Assembly (NCBI GenBank): GCA_944390315.1
Contig: CALXPO010000027.1
Span: 1 to 64,000 of the forward strand
DNA length: 64,000 bases
From: an uncultured Alphaproteobacteria bacterium
GTDB taxonomy: Bacteria; Pseudomonadota; Alphaproteobacteria; RF32; CAG-239
Reading direction: 5' to 3'
Each line of letters begins with the position of its first letter. Position 1 is the stretch's first letter. Under the pieces are notes generated by a model. The model had not been told where the DNA came from. It was given only the letters and a program-made list of their open reading frames with translations, and searched no databases. Made by a program: the position numbers and the translations under genes. Positions 60,850 through 64,000 of this stretch are shown in pieces.

Positions 60850-63333
60850 TTGATAGATGACCGCAGTGCCCGTCATAACGGCAAGTCTTTTGCCGATTGG
60901 CAAAAAGATTGGGAATTGGAAGAAAGATACAATTTTCATACAATTGAAAGCAAATGGCAAAAAATTTGGGATGACGAAAAAGTCTATAAAGTAGAAATAG
61001 ATAAAAACAAAGAAAAATATTATGTCTTGGTCGAATTCCCTTATCCGTCCGGTGCCGGTTTGCATGTTGGGCATCCGCGCTCATACACGGCTATGGATGT
61101 TATTGCCCGCAAAAAAAGAATGCAGGGATATAATGTCCTTTATCCTATGGGCTTTGATGCTTTTGGTTTACCGGCTGAAAATTACGCGATTAAAACCGGC
61201 GTTCATCCGGCGGTTTCAACCAAAGCTAATATTAAAAATTTTATTCGTCAGCTCAAGTCCATCGGGTTTAGTTTTGATTGGGACAGATGTGTTACCACTT
61301 GTGATCCCGAATACTATAAATGGACGCAGTGGATGTTTATCAAATTTTTTGAAAAAGGTTTGGCTTATAAAGATAAAATGGCCATTAACTGGTGTCCGTC
61401 CTGCAAAGTTGGTTTGGCTAATGAGGAAGTGATTAACGGCCATTGTGAACGTTGCGGCGCCGAAGTCGTTCGCAGAGATAAAGAACAATGGATGATTGCC
61501 ATTACCAAATATGCCGATAGACTGATTGACGATTTGAAAGATCTGGATTTTATCGACCGCGTTAAGGCTCAGCAAATTAACTGGATCGGTCGTTCCGAAG
61601 GTGCCGAGCTCGATTTTGCTTTGACCGACAAAGACGGTAAAGAATTGGACGGCAAAAAATTGACCGTATTTACAACCCGTCCGGATACGGCTTTCGGCGT
61701 AACTTATATGGTTATGGCGCCAGAACATAAATATGTTTCCGAGTTAAACGATATGTTCGAAAATAAAGCCGAAATTGCCGCTTATGTCGAAGCGACCGCT
61801 AAAAAATCAGAATTGCAAAGAACTGCGAATGACAGCAAAACCGGTGTTGAACTCAAAGGTATTAAGGCTAAAAATCCATATAACGGTGCATTGATTCCGG
61901 TCTTTATCTCCGATTATGTTTTGACCGGATACGGTACCGGTGCCATTATGGCCGTTCCTGCTCACGACCAACGCGATTATGATTTTGCCAAAGCCTTTAA
62001 TTTGCCGATTATTCAAGTTTTGGAAGGCGGAGATATTTCTGAAAAGGCTTGGGAAGAAGACGGAGCTCATATCAATTCCGATTTCTTAAACGGTATGAAC
62101 AAAGAAGACGGTATGCGCGCAGCCATAGATTATGCGGTAAAGCATAATTTTGGCAAATCAAAAGTTAATTTCAAACTGCGTGACTGGGTGTTCTCCCGCC
62201 AGCGTTATTGGGGTGAACCTATTCCTATGGTTTATTGTGAACACTGCGGTTGGCAACCCATTCCCGAATCCGAGTTGCCGTTGACTTTGCCCGAAGTATC
62301 GGATTATTTGCCCAATGATGAAGGCGAATCGCCTTTGTCTAAAGCAACCGATTGGGTCAATACCACCTGTCCGAAATGCGGCGGCAAAGCCAGACGGGAA
62401 ACCGACGTCATGCCGAACTGGGCCGGTTCTTCTTGGTATTTTCTGCGTTACTGCGATCCGCACAATGACAAAGAATTTGCTTCCAAAGAAGCTCTTGACT
62501 ATTGGATGAACGTCAACTGGTATAACGGCGGTATGGAACATACTACCTTGCACTTACTCTATTCTCGTTTTTGGTACAAATTCCTTTATGATCTGGGCTT
62601 GGTGCCGACGAAAGAACCATACAAAAAGAGAACTTCTCACGGTATGATTTTGGCCTCAAACGGTGAAAAAATGTCAAAATCACGCGGCAACGTTATTAAT
62701 CCCGATGATATTGTCAATTCTTACGGTGCCGATGCTTTCCGTATGTATGAAATGTTTATCGGTCCGTTTGACCAGGTTGCCATGTGGTCTGATGAAAGTT
62801 TGATGGGTGTTTATCGTTTTGTAAATAAAATTTACGGCTTGATGAAGAAAGTCGCAGATGTTAAAGCCTCTGAAGCTGATTTGCGTGCTATGCACAAATG
62901 CATTTTGGAAGTCAGCGAAAGAATCGACCAAATGCGCTTTAATACCGCAGTTTCTTCATTAATGACTTTTGTAAACTATATGGCGGGACTGGAGAAAATT
63001 CCGGCAGAACTGTATCTGACTCTGTTAAAATTAACCGCCCCCTTTGCGCCGCACTTGGCCGAAGAAATGTGGGCTCGCATGGGACAAGATACTTTGATTG
63101 TTACCGAAAGCTGGCCGGTGGGAGATGCTAAGTTGGCCGAAGAAAATTCCGTTACCATTGCCGTACAAATTTGCGGCAAAATGCGCGGAACAATCGAAAT
63201 GCCCAAAGATGCGCCCCAAACCGATGTCGAGGCTGCCGCTTTGGCTTTGGAAAATGTGGCCAGACAACTTGAAGGAAAACAAATCAAAAAGATTATTGTT
63301 GTTCCCAATCGAATTGTGAACATTGTCGCTTAA
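60850..63333 (+). CDS. leuS: Leucyl-tRNA synthetase
   Basis: An 827-residue LeuRS. Class I motif GLHVGHPRSYTAMDV near 76 (HIGH), CP1 editing domain with TVFTTRPDTAFGVTYMV near 275 and the KMSKSRGNVINPDDIV motif near 615 are all present, plus the anticodon-binding region and C-terminal domain. There is no ATG near the conserved start ERYNFHTIESKWQ; TTG at 60850, with GGAG eight bases before it, gives about 28 extra residues, while a TTG near 60916 would match the family start. First gene of the leuS-lptE-holA unit. Confidence 0.95.
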   Translation: MIDDRSARHNGKSFADWQKDWELEERYNFHTIESKWQKIWDDEKVYKVEIDKNKEKYYVLVEFPYPSGAGLHVGHPRSYTAMDVIARKKRMQGYNVLYPMGFDAFGLPAENYAIKTGVHPAVSTKANIKNFIRQLKSIGFSFDWDRCVTTCDPEYYKWTQWMFIKFFEKGLAYKDKMAINWCPSCKVGLANEEVINGHCERCGAEVVRRDKEQWMIAITKYADRLIDDLKDLDFIDRVKAQQINWIGRSEGAELDFALTDKDGKELDGKKLTVFTTRPDTAFGVTYMVMAPEHKYVSELNDMFENKAEIAAYVEATAKKSELQRTANDSKTGVELKGIKAKNPYNGALIPVFISDYVLTGYGTGAIMAVPAHDQRDYDFAKAFNLPIIQVLEGGDISEKAWEEDGAHINSDFLNGMNKEDGMRAAIDYAVKHNFGKSKVNFKLRDWVFSRQRYWGEPIPMVYCEHCGWQPIPESELPLTLPEVSDYLPNDEGESPLSKATDWVNTTCPKCGGKARRETDVMPNWAGSSWYFLRYCDPHNDKEFASKEALDYWMNVNWYNGGMEHTTLHLLYSRFWYKFLYDLGLVPTKEPYKKRTSHGMILASNGEKMSKSRGNVINPDDIVNSYGADAFRMYEMFIGPFDQVAMWSDESLMGVYRFVNKIYGLMKKVADVKASEADLRAMHKCILEVSERIDQMRFNTAVSSLMTFVNYMAGLEKIPAELYLTLLKLTAPFAPHLAEEMWARMGQDTLIVTESWPVGDAKLAEENSVTIAVQICGKMRGTIEMPKDAPQTDVEAAALALENVARQLEGKQIKKIIVVPNRIVNIVA

Positions 63334-63347
63334 TAAACAATAACTAT

Positions 63348-63371
63348 CGGGGAAAGAATTTTCTTTCCCCG
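63348..63371 (+). terminator. Perfect hairpin between leuS and lptE
   Basis: CGGGGAAAGAA/TTCTTTCCCCG, 11 bp with a two-base gap. No T-run follows, so it is an attenuator-like or processing hairpin rather than a full terminator. Confidence 0.6.
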
Positions 63372-63395
63372 AAATTTGCTTGAAAGGATTGAGTC

Positions 63396-63947
63396 TTGTT
63401 GCGAAAACTGTTTTTGTTCGGAATATTGTTGACGGTGTGCGGTTGTGGTTTTGAGCCGCTTTATGTTGAAAAAAAACACGATAATATGTGGTATTACGGC
63501 GGTGCTTTTGATACGTCCATCAGTCAAGAAATGTCGCAAATCAGCGTAGAGCCTATTGCTGACCGTTTCGGGCAAGTTATGCGCAATAATCTTTTGGATT
63601 TGTTAACACCAAAAGGAACACCCAAAAGTCCAAAATATCGTTTATTTGCAAGTTTGGCAAGCAAGACGGTTTCTGATCAGGCCTTGCGTTCGGATATTAC
63701 CGCAACTCGCAAAATGGTAAAATATAGAGTGAGCTATTATATGACGGAAGGTGATAAGCGTTTATTTACCGGCGATAGTGTGGCTTATGTCAGCTATGAT
63801 ATTTTGGCTAACCCCTATTCAACAACTATGGCTCAGAAAAAAGGTGATGAAAATGCTGCCAAAATTATTGCCAACGATATCGCCTTAAGAATCGGAGCTT
63901 ATTTCCACAGTACGCTGACTAAACGAGGAAATCCGGATGAATATTAA
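63396..63947 (+). CDS. lptE: LPS-assembly lipoprotein LptE
   Basis: A 183-residue lipoprotein with lipobox VCGC near 17 followed by GFEPLYVEK, the typical alphaproteobacterial LptE start. LptE plugs the LptD barrel that inserts LPS in the outer membrane. The start is a TTG (63396 or 63399) with AAAGGA upstream; no ATG is available. The reading frame ends inside holA (11-base overlap). Gene order leuS-lptE-holA supports the call. Confidence 0.85.
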   Translation: MLRKLFLFGILLTVCGCGFEPLYVEKKHDNMWYYGGAFDTSISQEMSQISVEPIADRFGQVMRNNLLDLLTPKGTPKSPKYRLFASLASKTVSDQALRSDITATRKMVKYRVSYYMTEGDKRLFTGDSVAYVSYDILANPYSTTMAQKKGDENAAKIIANDIALRIGAYFHSTLTKRGNPDEY

Positions 63948-64000
63948 ACCGCTGCAAGTAGATGCATATATTAGAAAACCAGATAATCAAATCAAAGCCT
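63937..64000 (+). CDS. holA: DNA polymerase III delta subunit, N-terminal fragment (runs off the window)
   Basis: Only 21 residues are visible (MNIKPLQVDAYIRKPDNQIK onward), matching the start of HolA (helix then R/KPD). HolA opens the beta clamp in the clamp-loader complex. It overlaps lptE by 11 bases, the usual arrangement in alphaproteobacteria. Confidence 0.8.
   Translation, partial: MNIKPLQVDAYIRKPDNQIKA

Overview
The window reads as a chromosomal segment of a low-GC, probably anaerobic or microaerophilic alphaproteobacterium. Supporting signs are the alphaproteobacterial nucleoid protein GapR (DUF2312), a three-gene PntAA/PntAB/PntB transhydrogenase, the leuS-lptE-holA order, outer-membrane genes (LptE, TolC-like, beta-barrel) and a HydF-type hydrogenase maturase. 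Lineage is inferred from gene content only. Most genes sit in short, tightly packed operons with good AGGAG-type ribosome sites, and intrinsic terminators are frequent and easy to see.

Layout. 0-2.2 kb: a tRNA-Tyr/tRNA-Gly/tuf operon and a fused AmgK-MurU sugar-recycling enzyme on the minus strand. 2.2-8.7 kb: HAD phosphatase, rlmB, and an ABC exporter whose permease is a three-part GldF-GldG-DUF4340 fusion, then a CDF metal exporter. 8.9-18 kb: two small HExxH membrane proteins, LD-carboxypeptidase plus an Mpl-type Mur ligase (with AmgK-MurU and MurJ a peptidoglycan recycling/export theme), the pnt operon, split chromate transporter and gapR. 18-27 kb: pyk, rpmB, tRNA-Arg with an unusual repeat element, a glycosyltransferase, and a regulator/CxxC lipoprotein/CxxC membrane protein cluster that looks redox-related. 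27-35.7 kb: murJ-DUF2333-nfu-bax-glyoxalase operon, prepilin peptidase, a voltage-gated-type ion channel and groESL.

36.2-41.1 kb holds the most interesting operon: a DUF1257(Ycf35)-DUF2997 fusion, a membrane-anchored MORN-like repeat protein, a second small membrane protein, an NrdG-like radical SAM protein, a Ycf46-type AAA+ ATPase and a secreted Cys/Trp triple-repeat peptide. The Ycf35/DUF2997/radical-SAM/Ycf46 combination has no role established from what is visible here; the membrane and secreted partners suggest a protein-modifying or remodelling system acting at the envelope.

41.1-49.7 kb is accessory: a gene with foreign base usage, GtrA, Fic, an outer-membrane protein, LysR, HydF, tRNA-Ser followed by the same repeat element as at tRNA-Arg, a miniature degenerate DnaE homologue, and a PD-(D/E)XK nuclease-like protein. 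49.8-64 kb: a MacA-MacB-TolC-type efflux operon, a Dxs-like enzyme behind a textbook MerR-type promoter, a hexapeptide acetyltransferase, a TPR/membrane-protein pair, rsmB, leuS, lptE and the start of holA.

The second striking signal is the tRNA-trailing element: at tRNA-Arg and tRNA-Ser, 26 kb apart, the tRNA 3' end and its terminator are duplicated around a closely similar ~110-bp core that carries its own terminator-like hairpin. A related-looking inverted tRNA-end fragment follows tRNA-Gly(GCC). No CRISPR array, insertion sequence transposase, integrase or rRNA gene was found.
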